From: Streptomyces vilmorinianum
GTDB lineage: Bacteria; Actinomycetota; Actinomycetes; Streptomycetales; Streptomycetaceae
Reading direction: 5' to 3'
Assembly: GCF_005517195.1 (NCBI RefSeq)
Contig: NZ_CP040244.1
Location: forward strand, 1-64,000
Length of the DNA stretch: 64,000 bases
Shown: positions 30,501-39,825 of the stretch, piece by piece
How the letters are laid out: every line of letters starts with the position of its first letter
How positions within the stretch are numbered: the first letter of the stretch is position 1
The notes under the pieces: generated by a model
The model's input: the letters and a program-made list of their open reading frames with translations, nothing else
Database searches by the model: none
Told to the model about the DNA's origin: nothing
Made by a program: the position numbers and the translations under genes

Positions 30501-30596
30501 CCGGATCCAGCTGGATTGGACCGGCCCTCTAGGTCGGCTTCCCAGAATCGATCCCGTAACCAAGGCCAGGGCCGAAGGTGGGAGTGAAGGGTTGCC

Positions 30597-31658
30597 ATGA
30601 AGGCGCTGATTCTGTCCGGAGGGATGGGGACCAGATTGCGTCCCTTCACCTATTCCATGCCCAAACAGCTGGTGCCCGTCGCCAACAAGCCGATCCTGGT
30701 GCACTGCCTGGAGAACGTCCGCGCCATCGGTGTCGAGGACGTCGCCGTCGTCGTCGGTGACCGCGCCGAGGACATCCGCGCGGTCGTCGGGGACGGTTCG
30801 GCCTACGGACTGAACGTCACCTATCTCCAGCAGGAGGCGCCGCTCGGCCTCGCGCACGCCGTCGCCATCGCCGAGGAGTTCCTCGGCGAGGAGGACTTCG
30901 TGATGTACCTGGGCGACAACGTCCTCGCCGAGGGCATCGCCGAGTCCGCCCGCGCGTTCCGGGCCGAACGCCCCGCCGCCCGGCTGCTGCTCACCAAGGT
31001 GGCCGACCCGCGCGCCTACGGTGTCGCCGAGGTCGACGCGGCCGGCCGGGTCCGTGCGCTCGTCGAGAAGCCGCGGCAGCCGCGCAGCGACCTCGCCGTG
31101 ATCGGCGTGTACTTCTTCACCGCCGCCGTGCACGAAGCGGTCCGGGCCATCGAGCCCAGCGCCCGCGGCGAGCTGGAGATCACCGACGCGATCCAGTACC
31201 TGGTGGCACGCGGGGACCGTGTCGTCGCCGACGAGTACACCGGCTACTGGAAGGACACCGGCAGCCCCGACGACCTCCTGGACTGCAACCGGGTGCTGCT
31301 CCGCGAGATCCACTCCGCCGTACGGGGCGAGGTCGACGCGGCCAGCACGCTCGAGGGGCCCGTGGTGGTCGAGGCCGGGGCCGTCGTGGAGCGCTCGCAC
31401 CTCGTCGGGCCGCTCGTGGTGGGCGCCGGCAGCGTCGTGCGCGACAGCGAGCTCGGCCCGTACACCGCCCTCGGCCGCGACTGCGTCCTGGAGGACGCCG
31501 GTATCCGGGACTCGATCGTGCTCGACGGGGTGTCCATCCACGGCGTGCACGGCCTGTCCGGCTCGCTCATCGGCCGCTCGGCCGCCGTGCGCACCGGCGA
31601 GGCCGCCGGACGCCGGCTCATCATCGGCGACCACACGCAGGCGGAGGTGGCGGCATGA
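30597..31658 (+). CDS. rmlA: Glucose-1-phosphate thymidylyltransferase
   Basis: Makes dTDP-glucose, the first step of the deoxysugar route. 353 residues with LSGGMGTRLRPFTYSMPKQL at the N-terminus (nucleotide-binding GGxGTRL and Lys), YLGDNV near 103 and EKPRQP. The C-terminal third is a left-handed beta-helix-like region (VVVEAGAVVERSHLVGP), as in the longer StrD-type enzymes of antibiotic clusters. The ATGA overlap with the next gene couples the two enzymes. The ribosome binding site is GAAGGG. Confidence 0.95.
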   Translation: MKALILSGGMGTRLRPFTYSMPKQLVPVANKPILVHCLENVRAIGVEDVAVVVGDRAEDIRAVVGDGSAYGLNVTYLQQEAPLGLAHAVAIAEEFLGEEDFVMYLGDNVLAEGIAESARAFRAERPAARLLLTKVADPRAYGVAEVDAAGRVRALVEKPRQPRSDLAVIGVYFFTAAVHEAVRAIEPSARGELEITDAIQYLVARGDRVVADEYTGYWKDTGSPDDLLDCNRVLLREIHSAVRGEVDAASTLEGPVVVEAGAVVERSHLVGPLVVGAGSVVRDSELGPYTALGRDCVLEDAGIRDSIVLDGVSIHGVHGLSGSLIGRSAAVRTGEAAGRRLIIGDHTQAEVAA

Positions 31659-32650
31659 GCGCCGACGGCGTGAGCATCGGCGGCATGAAGATCCTGGTCA
31701 CCGGCGCCGCCGGGTTCATCGGCTCGCACTACGTTCGCGAGATCCTCGCGGGCACCTACCCCGAGTCCGAGGACGTCCACGTCACGGTCGTCGACCGGCT
31801 CACCTACGCGGGCCGCCGCGACAACCTGCCCGAGAGCCACGACCGGCTCGACTTCGTCCACGGCGACATCTGCGACCGCGCCCTCCTGGACCGCGTCGTC
31901 CCGGGCCACGACGCGATCGTGCACTTCGCGGCCGAGTCCCACGTGGACCGCTCCCTCACCGGCCCCGGCGAGTTCGTCCGTACGAACGTCATGGGCACCC
32001 AGCAGCTCCTCGACGCCGCCCTGCACGCCGGGGTGGACCGGGTCCTGCACGTCTCCACCGACGAGGTGTACGGCTCGGTGGACAGCGGCACCTGGACCGA
32101 GGAGAGCCCGCTCCTGCCCAACTCGCCCTACGCCGCGTCCAAGGCCTCCAGCGACCTGATCGCCCGCGCCTACCACCGTACGCACGGGCTCGACGTCCGC
32201 ATCACCCGCTGCTCCAACAACTACGGGCCCCGCCAGCACCCCGAGAAGCTCATCCCGAACTTCGTCACCCGGCTGCTGACCGGCCGGAAGGTCCCGCTGT
32301 ACGGCGACGGCCGCAACGTGCGCGAGTGGCTGCACGTGGACGACCACTGCCGGGCCCTGCAGCTGGTGCTCACCAAGGGCAGGGCGGGCGAGATCTACAA
32401 CATCGGCGGCGGCAGCGGCATGAGCAACCGCGAGATGACCGCCCGCCTGCTGGACCTCCTGGGCGCGGACTGGGACATGGTGCGCCATGTCGAGGACCGG
32501 CTCGGACACGACTTCCGCTACGCGATCGACGACTCCAAGATCCGCGAGGAGCTGGGCTACGCGCCCCGCTGGTCGATCGAGAGCGGACTGGGGGCGGTCG
32601 TGGACTGGTACCGCGACCACCCCGACTTCTGGCGCACCCCGGCCTCCTGA
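31655..32650 (+). CDS. rmlB: dTDP-glucose 4,6-dehydratase
   Basis: Converts dTDP-glucose to dTDP-4-keto-6-deoxyglucose, the branch point for all deoxysugars here. 331 residues with the Rossmann motif GAAGFIGSHYVRE, the catalytic region STDEVYGS (Thr, Asp, Glu), YAASKASSD for the YxxxK pair and RCSNNYGPRQ for substrate binding. The start overlaps rmlA (ATGA); an internal ATG ten codons later (MKILVTG) is also possible. Confidence 0.96.
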   Translation: MSADGVSIGGMKILVTGAAGFIGSHYVREILAGTYPESEDVHVTVVDRLTYAGRRDNLPESHDRLDFVHGDICDRALLDRVVPGHDAIVHFAAESHVDRSLTGPGEFVRTNVMGTQQLLDAALHAGVDRVLHVSTDEVYGSVDSGTWTEESPLLPNSPYAASKASSDLIARAYHRTHGLDVRITRCSNNYGPRQHPEKLIPNFVTRLLTGRKVPLYGDGRNVREWLHVDDHCRALQLVLTKGRAGEIYNIGGGSGMSNREMTARLLDLLGADWDMVRHVEDRLGHDFRYAIDDSKIREELGYAPRWSIESGLGAVVDWYRDHPDFWRTPAS

Positions 32651-32762
32651 CGACCGTTTGTCATCACCGTCGTCCGGCCGTCACCCGTGCGTCCGCGTCA
32701 CCCCATTCCTCCGCCGGCACCCGCCGGCGGACAGCTGTCGACGAGAACGGAAACCCATCACC

Positions 32763-33371
32763 ATGTCCGCACTGCGCAGCCGTGCCCGCACCGCCGCGAT
32801 CGCCGTCCCGCTGGCCCTGGCCGGTGTCGCGGCCACCACGTCCGGCGCCCAGGCCGCTCCGGTGAAGACCTACTTCGACTGCCGGGTCGGCACCGTGACC
32901 GGTCTCGCGTACTCCACCTACGTGGACGCCGTGGCCCCCGCGACCGTCCGGCCCGGGGCGACCTTCGACGTCACGCTCGACCCGGCCCCGATCACCCCGA
33001 ACCCCGCCTACAACAAGGAGGTCAAGAACGTCGCCCTGCAGTTCAAGCTGCCGGCCGGCGCGACGGTCGTCTCCTACGAGGTCGCCGACGGCGGCGCCGC
33101 GGGCACCCCGGAGCTGCAGATAGACGGGACGAAGGCCGTGCTGCGCGCCGCCGGCCCGTACGTCGCCAACACCCCGTTCGACCTCCCGAAGGTCACCATC
33201 AAGCTGAAGGCCCCCAACACCCGGGCCACCCTGGAGACCCGCTTCGGCGGTACGTCGCACGACGACCCGGGCTTCAGCTGGACCTTCATCTCCCCGAACT
33301 GGACGGGCGAGGCCCAGCTCGCCTGCTGGCCCGACCAGCCGATCGCGCTGACCAAGACGCTCGTCAAGTAG
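32763..33371 (+). CDS. Secreted protein of unknown function
   Basis: 202 residues with a clear signal peptide (RSRARTAAIAVPLALAGVAA, cleavage near AQA-APV). The mature part has two Cys (FDCRV and LACWP), probably a disulfide, and a beta-rich look. There are no catalytic motifs. It lies in the deoxysugar part of the cluster, 112 bp after rmlB. Similar small secreted proteins are common in Streptomyces; a link to the cluster product is not shown. Confidence 0.75.
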   Translation: MSALRSRARTAAIAVPLALAGVAATTSGAQAAPVKTYFDCRVGTVTGLAYSTYVDAVAPATVRPGATFDVTLDPAPITPNPAYNKEVKNVALQFKLPAGATVVSYEVADGGAAGTPELQIDGTKAVLRAAGPYVANTPFDLPKVTIKLKAPNTRATLETRFGGTSHDDPGFSWTFISPNWTGEAQLACWPDQPIALTKTLVK

Positions 33372-33439
33372 CCGCCCCGCGCGGCCGCCGCGCGCCGGCC
33401 GGCCCCCGAGCGGGGCCGGCCGGCGCGTTTTCCGTGCGC

Positions 33440-33470
33440 TTGACCTCCAGCGCACTCGAGGTTGCAGCCT
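33440..33470 (+). promoter_or_regulatory. SoxR-type operator and promoter for frnE-soxR
   Basis: A -35 TTGACC (33440-33445), a 19-bp spacer and a -10 CAGCCT (33465-33470). The dyad CCTCCAGCGCACTCGAGG (33444-33461) differs by one base from the site before the exporter gene. The SoxR protein is encoded in the operon it controls, as in autoregulated MerR systems. Confidence 0.8.
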
Positions 33471-33505
33471 GTGGAGGTAGATCCGGAAGTGGGGAGAGAG
33501 CGTCC

Positions 33506-34213
33506 GTGAAGATCGAGATCTGGTCCGACATCATGTGCCCGTGGTGCTACATCGGCAAGGCGCGCCTCGACAAGGCGATCGAACGCCTGGAGGGTTGTGA
33601 CGGCGGTCGTGACGGCGGTCGTGACGGCGGTCGTGACGGCGGTCGTGACGGCGGTCGTGACGGCGGTCGTGACGGCGGTCGTGACGTCGAGGTGGTGTGG
33701 CGAAGCTTCGAACTCCGTCCCGACCAGCCCCGAACGCCCGGTGCCACGCTCGGCGAGATGATGCGGGAGAAGCTCGGACTCCAACCCGGCGAGACCGTCG
33801 AGCTGTTCGAGAAGATCCGCGTCCTGGGCGAGGCCGAGGGCCTGGACATCCGGCTCACCGGCGTACGCCCCGTGAACTCCTTCGACGCGCAGCGCCTGGT
33901 GCACCTGGCCGCCGAGGACGGACTCGCGCACCGGATGAAGAGCGAGCTGTTCCGCACGTATCTGACGGAGCAGCAGAACGTCGCCGACCACGAGGTCCTG
34001 CTGCGCACCGCGACCGGTACCGGGCTCGACGCCGGCCGCGTCGCGGCGGTCCTGGCGGGCGACGCCTACGCCGAGGACGTCCGCGAGGACGAGCGTGCCG
34101 CGGCCCGGCGCGGGGTGACGGGCGTCCCGAGCGTCTTCGTCGACGGCGTACGGGTCACCACCGGCGTTCCGTCCGTGGAGCAGCTGCACCGGGCCCTGGT
34201 GGAGGCCGGCTGA
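33506..34213 (+). CDS. frnE: FrnE-like DsbA-family oxidoreductase with a GGRD repeat insertion
   Basis: A 235-residue thioredoxin-fold protein with active site C11-P-W-C14, helical insertion domain (about 90-185) and cis-Pro loop [10 protein letters not shown]. FrnE was first named from the frenolicin cluster; family members act as cytoplasmic disulfide oxidoreductases. Residues 33-60 are seven copies of GGRD encoded by a perfect 12-bp repeat, placed between the first helix and the next strand ([13 protein letters not shown]), where homologues have only a short loop. It is cotranscribed with soxR (one base apart) from a SoxR-type promoter. There is no signal peptide. Confidence 0.9.
   Translation: MKIEIWSDIMCPWCYIGKARLDKAIERLEGCDGGRDGGRDGGRDGGRDGGRDGGRDGGRDVEVVWRSFELRPDQPRTPGATLGEMMREKLGLQPGETVELFEKIRVLGEAEGLDIRLTGVRPVNSFDAQRLVHLAAEDGLAHRMKSELFRTYLTEQQNVADHEVLLRTATGTGLDAGRVAAVLAGDAYAEDVREDERAAARRGVTGVPSVFVDGVRVTTGVPSVEQLHRALVEAG
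33602..33685 (+). repeat. Seven perfect copies of a 12-bp unit inside frnE
   Basis: GGCGGTCGTGAC is repeated seven times without mismatch, in frame, encoding (GGRD)7. Perfect identity suggests recent expansion and likely copy-number variation between strains. Confidence 0.97.
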
Positions 34214-34214
34214 C

Positions 34215-34796
34215 ATGACCGTCGCCCGGCCCGCGTACCACGTCACCGAACTCACCGTCGGACAACTGTCGGCGCGCAGCGGCGTCGCGGTCACGGCCCT
34301 GCACTTCTACGAGTCCAAGGGGCTCATCAAGAGCCGCCGTACGCCCGGCAACCAGCGCCGCTACACCCGGGACACGCTGCGCCGCATCTCGGTGATCCGG
34401 GTGGCGCAGCGCATGGGCATCCCGCTGAGCACGGTCCGCGACGCGCTGGCCGAACTGCCCGAGGAGCGCACGCCCAACCGGGACGACTGGGCGCGGCTCT
34501 CGCAGCGCTGGCGCGCGGATCTCAACGCGCGCATCGAGCAGCTGCTCGCGTTGCGCGACGGGCTGGAGGACTGCATCGGCTGCGGCTGTCTGTCGGTACG
34601 GGACTGCCCGCTGACCAACCCGTACGACGAGCTCGGCGAGGAGGGGCCCGGGCCGCGCAGGCTCCTGCGGGAGCCCACGGGCGCGGCGGCCCGCGGCAGA
34701 CAGCGCCCCGCATCCGCGCCCGCGCCCGTGCCCGCGCCCGCGCCGGAGCCGTGCGGCGGCGTGAGCACGAGCTGCCGGGACGGTACGACGGAGTGA
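34215..34796 (+). CDS. soxR: SoxR-type redox-sensing MerR regulator
   Basis: 193 residues. The MerR helix-turn-helix lies at about 13-80 ([20 protein letters not shown]). The [2Fe-2S] cluster ligands are C120, C123, C125 and C131 in [12 protein letters not shown], the SoxR signature spacing. In Streptomyces, SoxR is activated by redox-active pigments such as actinorhodin and turns on export and modification genes. Here matching boxes precede the MFS exporter and this frnE-soxR operon. A Pro/Ala repeat tail (about 160-180) with two more Cys is unusual for SoxR. Confidence 0.94.
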   Translation: MTVARPAYHVTELTVGQLSARSGVAVTALHFYESKGLIKSRRTPGNQRRYTRDTLRRISVIRVAQRMGIPLSTVRDALAELPEERTPNRDDWARLSQRWRADLNARIEQLLALRDGLEDCIGCGCLSVRDCPLTNPYDELGEEGPGPRRLLREPTGAAARGRQRPASAPAPVPAPAPEPCGGVSTSCRDGTTE

Positions 34797-34846
34797 GGCG
34801 TACGAGGCGGGGGATGCCCTCGCCTCGTACGCCTCGCTCGGTGTGG

Positions 34847-36028
34847 TCAGTTCTCGCCGTGCGGCGGGCGCGGGGCGTGGAGTTCGCGGGCGTAGGCCTC
34901 GGCGGCCGGGGTGAAACCCAGGACGATGTGGCCGGCCGCGGTGTGGGCGTCCCGCCAGTGGCGCTGGAGCGGCGCCGCGTCCTGATGGGCGCGGGTGCCC
35001 GCGGAGGCGAACAGGCGGTCCACGGCGGCCGTGGCGAGTTCGGCCGCGAGCGCGCAGTCCCGGCTGTTGCGGGCCACGTCCATGGCGGTGACCTGGCCGG
35101 TGTCGGCGGTACGGGCCGCCGCCTCCAGGAGCAGCGCCGCTGTGTCCGCCTCGCCCGCCGCGCGGCCGAGGACGACGGCCGCCGCGCTCTCCAGGCCGCC
35201 GGAGGCCGAGGTGTGGCGGGGCGCCGTGCCCTCCCGCCAGGCGGCCAGGGCGGCCCGCGCGGCGCCCAGGACGGGAGCGGCGAAACACAGCCCGTTGACG
35301 GCCTTGAGGGGCACGCGGTGGCAGGGGGCCTCGGCACCCTCCGTACCCTCGGCGAGGCCGGTGGCCACGGCGTCACGGGTGAACGTGAGCTCGTCGGGCA
35401 CGAACACCCCGTCCACCGACAGCGTGTTGCTGCCGGTGCCGCGCATGCCGACCGACGACCACGTGTCCTCGGTGCGCCAGTCTCCGCGCGGCACGGCGAA
35501 GAAGCGGGCGGTCGGCCGGTCCTCGGTCGTCATCGCGCAGACCAGCGCCCAGTCCGCGTGGTCCACGACGCTGACGTAGGGCCAGGTGCCGTTGATCCGC
35601 CAGCCGCCCTCCTCGCGGCGGGCCCGGCCCAGCGGCATGAGCGCGCCCACGATCAGGGTGTCCGGGCCGCCCGCCCAGATCCGCCGCTGCCCCTCCTCGG
35701 GGAGGTAGGCGGCCATCCGGCCGAGGGAGGCGGTCAGCGACGCGGCCCAGGCGGCAGAGGTGCACCCCTCGCCGACCACGGACACCGCCCGCACGATCTC
35801 CTCGAAGGTCCCGGCCTCACCGCCGTGCCGGCGCGGTACGAAGTGGCGCGCGAAACCGGCGTCCAGCATGGACCGCACCACCTCCGGGGCGAGCCTGCGA
35901 TCGCGCTCGGCGGCCCCCGCGTGCTCCGCGGCGATCTTCGCGACATCGGCGGCCGCGACCACCACGGCGGCGGAGTCGATGTCGATGCGGGACGTCGTCC
36001 GCCGTGCCGTCAACTGCTCAGTCGGCAT
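34847..36028 (-). CDS. ActVA-ORF5-like flavin-dependent monooxygenase (acyl-CoA dehydrogenase fold)
   Basis: 393 residues with the class D flavin monooxygenase/acyl-CoA dehydrogenase fold. It has an N-terminal helical domain (RLAPEVVRSMLDAGFARHFV), a central beta domain (WRINGTWPYVSVVDHADWALV) and a helical C-terminus. ActVA-ORF5 works with the flavin reductase ActVB to hydroxylate the lateral ring of benzoisochromanequinones. A matching reductase is encoded at 53.8-54.3 kb. A true acyl-CoA dehydrogenase is less likely in this context. It is divergent from the 4-ketoreductase gene. Confidence 0.87.
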   Translation of the reverse strand: MPTEQLTARRTTSRIDIDSAAVVVAAADVAKIAAEHAGAAERDRRLAPEVVRSMLDAGFARHFVPRRHGGEAGTFEEIVRAVSVVGEGCTSAAWAASLTASLGRMAAYLPEEGQRRIWAGGPDTLIVGALMPLGRARREEGGWRINGTWPYVSVVDHADWALVCAMTTEDRPTARFFAVPRGDWRTEDTWSSVGMRGTGSNTLSVDGVFVPDELTFTRDAVATGLAEGTEGAEAPCHRVPLKAVNGLCFAAPVLGAARAALAAWREGTAPRHTSASGGLESAAAVVLGRAAGEADTAALLLEAAARTADTGQVTAMDVARNSRDCALAAELATAAVDRLFASAGTRAHQDAAPLQRHWRDAHTAAGHIVLGFTPAAEAYARELHAPRPPHGEN

Positions 36029-36161
36029 CCTGGTCTGCTCCTTGTGACAGTGCCTGCGTCGGGTGCTCTCCGCGTCAGCCTCACGCGGGCCGCTCGAGCG
36101 GGACTACAGGCCGCCCTGGAAGGCTGCCGGGCCCGGCCGCAGCCCTGAAGGAGACCTCGAC

Positions 36162-37145
36162 ATGGCCCGTTCCACCCCCGCGCCGCGCGTGCTCGTCCTC
36201 GGCGGCAGCGGCTTCGTCGGACGGCATGTGTCCGCCGCGTTCCTGGCCCGCGGCTGGGAGGTGCACGGCTGGTCCCGGCGCGCCCAGGGGGCCGCGGGGG
36301 TCACGGCGCGCGCCGTCGACCTCGTGCGGGCCGCGCCCGGACGGCTCGCGGACGAGCTGGCCGCGCTCGCGCCGCAGGTCGTGGTCAACGCCGCGGGCGC
36401 GGTGTGGGGCGCGAGTGACGCGGAGATGGCGGACGCCAACGAGGACGCGGTGGCGCGGTTCGTGGCGGCCGTGCGGGCCGTACCGGCTCCGGGTGCGCCG
36501 GCGCCCCGGCTCGTGCAGCTCGGCAGCGTCCACGAGCACGCGGCGGCGACCGTCTACGGCCGTACGAAGGCGGCGGCCACCGCGTGCGTGACGGAGGCGG
36601 GCGGCACGGTGCTGCGGCTGCCGAACCTGCTCGGCCCCGGCATGCCCGAGGGCAGCTTCCTGGGCGGGGTCGCCGCGCGGCTCGCCCGGGCCGCCCGCAC
36701 CGGCGAACCCGTGACCGTGACCGTGACCGTGACGGCGCTCGCGCGGCGCGAACGCCGCGAGTTCCTCGACGTACGGGACGCGGCCGACGCGGTGCTCGCC
36801 GCCGCCGGGCCGCCCGCCGCCCCGCGGGTACGCGGCCGGGCCCTGGATCTGGGAACGGGCCGCCCCGTCGGCGTACGGGAGCTGCTCGACACGCTCATCC
36901 GGCTCAGCGGCGTTCCCGCGCGCGTCGAGGAGCGCCTCCCGGAGCCGGGGCGGACGCCGCCCGGCGGCCTGTCCGGGCTGGGCCGGGGCCCGTCCCACGA
37001 GGTGGCGGGGGAGCTGCTGGGCTGGCGCGCGGTGCGCGGGCCCGAGGAGTCGCTGCGAGGGCTGTGGGAGGCGGTGGCCGGGGCTTCCAGCGGGCCTCGA
37101 GCGGCGGGCGAGCGGTCGGCGAGCGGCGGGCGAGCGACCGGCTAG
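36162..37145 (+). CDS. NDP-4-keto-deoxyhexose 4-ketoreductase (extended SDR)
   Basis: 327 residues with Rossmann motif VLGGSGFVGRHVS and the catalytic YGRTK (YxxxK). Expected to reduce the C4 ketone in the last step of the deoxysugar path. The ATG at 36162 has AAGGAGA upstream. A short GTGACC tandem repeat (about 36710-36735) encodes VTVTVTV. The C-terminal tail of about 25 residues is Gly/Ser/Arg-rich. Upstream DNA (36094-36123) has TCGAGCG and TGGAAGG, but at imperfect spacing. Confidence 0.85.
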   Translation: MARSTPAPRVLVLGGSGFVGRHVSAAFLARGWEVHGWSRRAQGAAGVTARAVDLVRAAPGRLADELAALAPQVVVNAAGAVWGASDAEMADANEDAVARFVAAVRAVPAPGAPAPRLVQLGSVHEHAAATVYGRTKAAATACVTEAGGTVLRLPNLLGPGMPEGSFLGGVAARLARAARTGEPVTVTVTVTALARRERREFLDVRDAADAVLAAAGPPAAPRVRGRALDLGTGRPVGVRELLDTLIRLSGVPARVEERLPEPGRTPPGGLSGLGRGPSHEVAGELLGWRAVRGPEESLRGLWEAVAGASSGPRAAGERSASGGRATG

Positions 37146-37297
37146 TGGGCGGCTAGTGGGCGGCCCCAGGGTGACGGGGTCCGCGGCGGCACGTCCGCGC
37201 CCCCGCTTCTGTCAGTCACTCAGTCACTCAGCCGGTCAGTCACTCAGCCGGTCAGCCCAGTCGGCCCAGCCGGCCCAGCGAAAGGCCAACGATTCCG

Positions 37298-38602
37298 ATG
37301 GACGCGGAGAAGACGCAGATCCTGGCGAGGGTGCGCGCGTACCACCAGGCCACGGAGGACCGGGAGTTCGTGCCGGGAGTGACGCCGGTGCAGCCCGCGG
37401 GCGCGACGCTCGACGCGAACGACCGGGTGGCGCTCGTCGAGGCGGCGCTCGACCTGCGGATCGCGGCCGGCCCGAGCAGCCGGCGCTTCGAGCGGGAGTT
37501 CGCCCGCTACTTCGGGCTGCGCAAGGCACACATGACCAACTCCGGCTCGTCGGCGAACCTCCTCGCCCTGACCGCGCTGACCTCCCACACGCTGGGTGAG
37601 CGCAGGCTGCGCCCCGGCGACGAGGTGATCACCGTGGCGGCCGGGTTCCCGACGACGGTCAACCCGATCATCCAGAACGGCCTGGTCCCCGTCTTCGTCG
37701 ACGTCGAGCTCGGTACGTACAACACGACCGCGGAGCGGGTCCTCGCCGCGGTCGGCCCGAGGACGAAGGCGATCATGATCGCGCACGCGCTGGGCAACCC
37801 GTACCCGGTGGCCGACATCGCCGCGATCGCCGAGGAGCACGGCCTGTACCTCATCGAGGACAACTGCGACGCGGTCGGCTCGTACCACCGGGGCCGGCTG
37901 ACCGGCACCTTCGGAGACCTGACGACGACCAGCTTCTACCCGGCGCACCACATCACCACGGGCGAGGGCGGCTGCGTCCTCACCCGGAACCTGGCGCTGG
38001 CGCGGATCGTGGAGCAGCTGCGGGACTGGGGCCGGGACTGCTGGTGCGAGCCGGGCAAGGACAACACCTGCTTCAAACGCTTCGACTACCAGCTGGGGAC
38101 GCTGCCGCACGGCTACGACCACAAGTACATCTTCACGCACCTCGGCTACAACCTGAAGGCCACCGACATCCAGGCGGCGCTCGGCGTCAGCCAGCTGGCC
38201 AGGCTGGACGCCTTCGGCAAGGCCCGGCGGGCCAACTGGCAGCGGATGTACGAGGGCCTGGCGGAGGTCCCGGGGCTGCTGCTGCCCCGGGCGACGGAGC
38301 ACAGCGACCCCAGCTGGTTCGGTTTCGTGCTCACCGTGCGGCCCGACGCGCCCTTCACCCGGCGCGGCCTTGAGGAGTTCCTGGCCTCCCGCGCCATCGG
38401 CACCCGGCGGCTGTTCGGCGGCAATCTGACCCGCCACCCCGCCTACCACGGCCGCGAGTTCCGGGTGGTGGGCGAGCTGACCAACTCCGACGTCATCACC
38501 GAGCACACCCTGTGGGTGGGCGTCCATCCGAGCCTGACGGACGCGATGATCGACCATGTGTCGGGCAGCATCCGCGAGTTCGCCGCCGCGGCGCGCCGCT
38601 GA
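37298..38602 (+). CDS. NDP-4-keto-6-deoxyhexose 3-dehydrase (PLP/[2Fe-2S], DegT family)
   Basis: Removes the C3 hydroxyl to give 3-deoxy sugars. 434 residues. In the DegT fold the usual PLP-lysine is replaced by His in SFYPAHHITTGEGG, the mark of 3-dehydrases (ColD/E1/UrdQ type). The segment DCWCEPGKDNTCFKRFD carries the Cys residues that hold the iron-sulfur cluster of the E1-type enzymes. With the 2,3-dehydratase and 3-ketoreductase it predicts a 2,3,6-trideoxyhexose such as rhodinose. The ribosome binding site is GAAAGG. The 150-bp leader holds short CAGTCACT repeats. Confidence 0.93.
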   Translation: MDAEKTQILARVRAYHQATEDREFVPGVTPVQPAGATLDANDRVALVEAALDLRIAAGPSSRRFEREFARYFGLRKAHMTNSGSSANLLALTALTSHTLGERRLRPGDEVITVAAGFPTTVNPIIQNGLVPVFVDVELGTYNTTAERVLAAVGPRTKAIMIAHALGNPYPVADIAAIAEEHGLYLIEDNCDAVGSYHRGRLTGTFGDLTTTSFYPAHHITTGEGGCVLTRNLALARIVEQLRDWGRDCWCEPGKDNTCFKRFDYQLGTLPHGYDHKYIFTHLGYNLKATDIQAALGVSQLARLDAFGKARRANWQRMYEGLAEVPGLLLPRATEHSDPSWFGFVLTVRPDAPFTRRGLEEFLASRAIGTRRLFGGNLTRHPAYHGREFRVVGELTNSDVITEHTLWVGVHPSLTDAMIDHVSGSIREFAAAARR

Positions 38603-38637
38603 GCCGACCCCTCGCCCCGAGGCCGCGAGCTCCGGCG

Positions 38638-39825
38638 TCAGCCCAGCCGGCGGACCGCCTCCGCGAAGATCTCCGGGACGGCGGGCAGCGCGTCGAGCGC
38701 CGCCAGGTAGCGGGCGCGCCCCTCCGCGAGCCGGGCTCGCTCCCCGGGATCGTTCAGGACGGCGTCGAGGGCCGTCACCGTGCCCTCGGTGTCGAGGAGT
38801 TCGGCCTGCCGGAAGGTCTCGGTCAGCGGGTTGTCCGTGAGCAGCGGCCGGACGACGGAGTTCCAGCGCAGGGGCCACATGCTGTACGGGGCGAGGGCGT
38901 CCGGTCCCTCCGCGTGCGGGCCGCTGTGGCCGACGTACACCGCGGGCAGGTCCGAGAAGACCGAGCGTACGAGTGCCGAGGCGGGCACATGCAGGGAGAG
39001 GACGGCGTCCGAGGCGTCGAGGAGGTCCCGGTAGCGGTCGGGCGGGCAGGACGGCACCCGGTGGGTGCGGTCGGCGGGCAGCCCCTCGAGACCGTCGAGG
39101 TCGGGTCCGACGACCAGGAAGCGGGTGGTGGCGGGCAGTCGGCGCAGCGCGGCCGTGACGTGCTCGGGCACTCGCCGGGCGAGGCCGCGCGTCACCGGGT
39201 CCTCGACCGACTGGGCGTGGCGCTGCCAGCCCGAGACGGACAGCGAGAGCAGCCGGTCCTCGTCGCGCACTCCCAGGGAGGCCCGTACGGCGCGGCGCGC
39301 CGCGGTGGTGGGGCGGGGCAGCGGCCGCATGAACGGGTAGACCAGGCCTCGGCTGCCGGGCCCCGGGTCGGGGCGGGCCCAGGGCGCGGGCCGCAGCGCG
39401 ACGGGCATGCCGAGGATCCGCCGGTCCACCTCCAGGCCGAGCCCGAAGTGGTCGATGCGGAAGTCGGTGTTCTCCCACTCGTACAGGTCGAGCGGGATCA
39501 CCGGGACGCCGAGCCGTTCCACGAACCAGGGGTCGGTGCGGTAGACGCGGTGCATCATCAGCCAGTACGAGAGGTAGTCGCTGAGCACGATCACGTCGGG
39601 CCGCTCGGCCCGTACGGCGTCCTCGATCACCGTGCGGACACCGGCGCCCATCGACGCGTCGATGACGGTGCCGGGCACGCCGGCGGCCGTGAGCTGCGGC
39701 GCGTTGTGGGTGTCCACGACGAAGTGGGCGGTGATGCCGGCGGGGGCCAGGAGCCGGGCCAGGCCCAGACCGGTGGTGACCTCGCCGTGGGTGCCGACGA
39801 CCGGCGCGAGGAACAGCAGCTTCAT
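38638..39825 (-). CDS. Glycosyltransferase (GT-B, second of the cluster)
   Basis: 395 residues starting MKLLFLAPVVGTHGEVTTGL. The Gly/His-rich start and the C-terminal region (LSLHVPASALVRSVFSDLPA, VYVGHSGPHAEGPD) indicate a GT-B enzyme, though divergent from the MGT family and lacking the standard HxGG donor site. It may be the O-linked sugar transferase, or the transferase for a second rhodinose. Its start overlaps the epimerase stop by four bases, and it ends the minus-strand sugar operon (42.8 to 38.6 kb). Confidence 0.75.
   Translation of the reverse strand: MKLLFLAPVVGTHGEVTTGLGLARLLAPAGITAHFVVDTHNAPQLTAAGVPGTVIDASMGAGVRTVIEDAVRAERPDVIVLSDYLSYWLMMHRVYRTDPWFVERLGVPVIPLDLYEWENTDFRIDHFGLGLEVDRRILGMPVALRPAPWARPDPGPGSRGLVYPFMRPLPRPTTAARRAVRASLGVRDEDRLLSLSVSGWQRHAQSVEDPVTRGLARRVPEHVTAALRRLPATTRFLVVGPDLDGLEGLPADRTHRVPSCPPDRYRDLLDASDAVLSLHVPASALVRSVFSDLPAVYVGHSGPHAEGPDALAPYSMWPLRWNSVVRPLLTDNPLTETFRQAELLDTEGTVTALDAVLNDPGERARLAEGRARYLAALDALPAVPEIFAEAVRRLG

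Noticed and set aside
36094..36123. TCGAGCG and TGGAAGG between the oxygenase and 4-ketoreductase genes as a SARP site
   Set aside because: The heptamers are 23 bp apart rather than 11 or 22, and no third copy fits; too weak to call as an operator.
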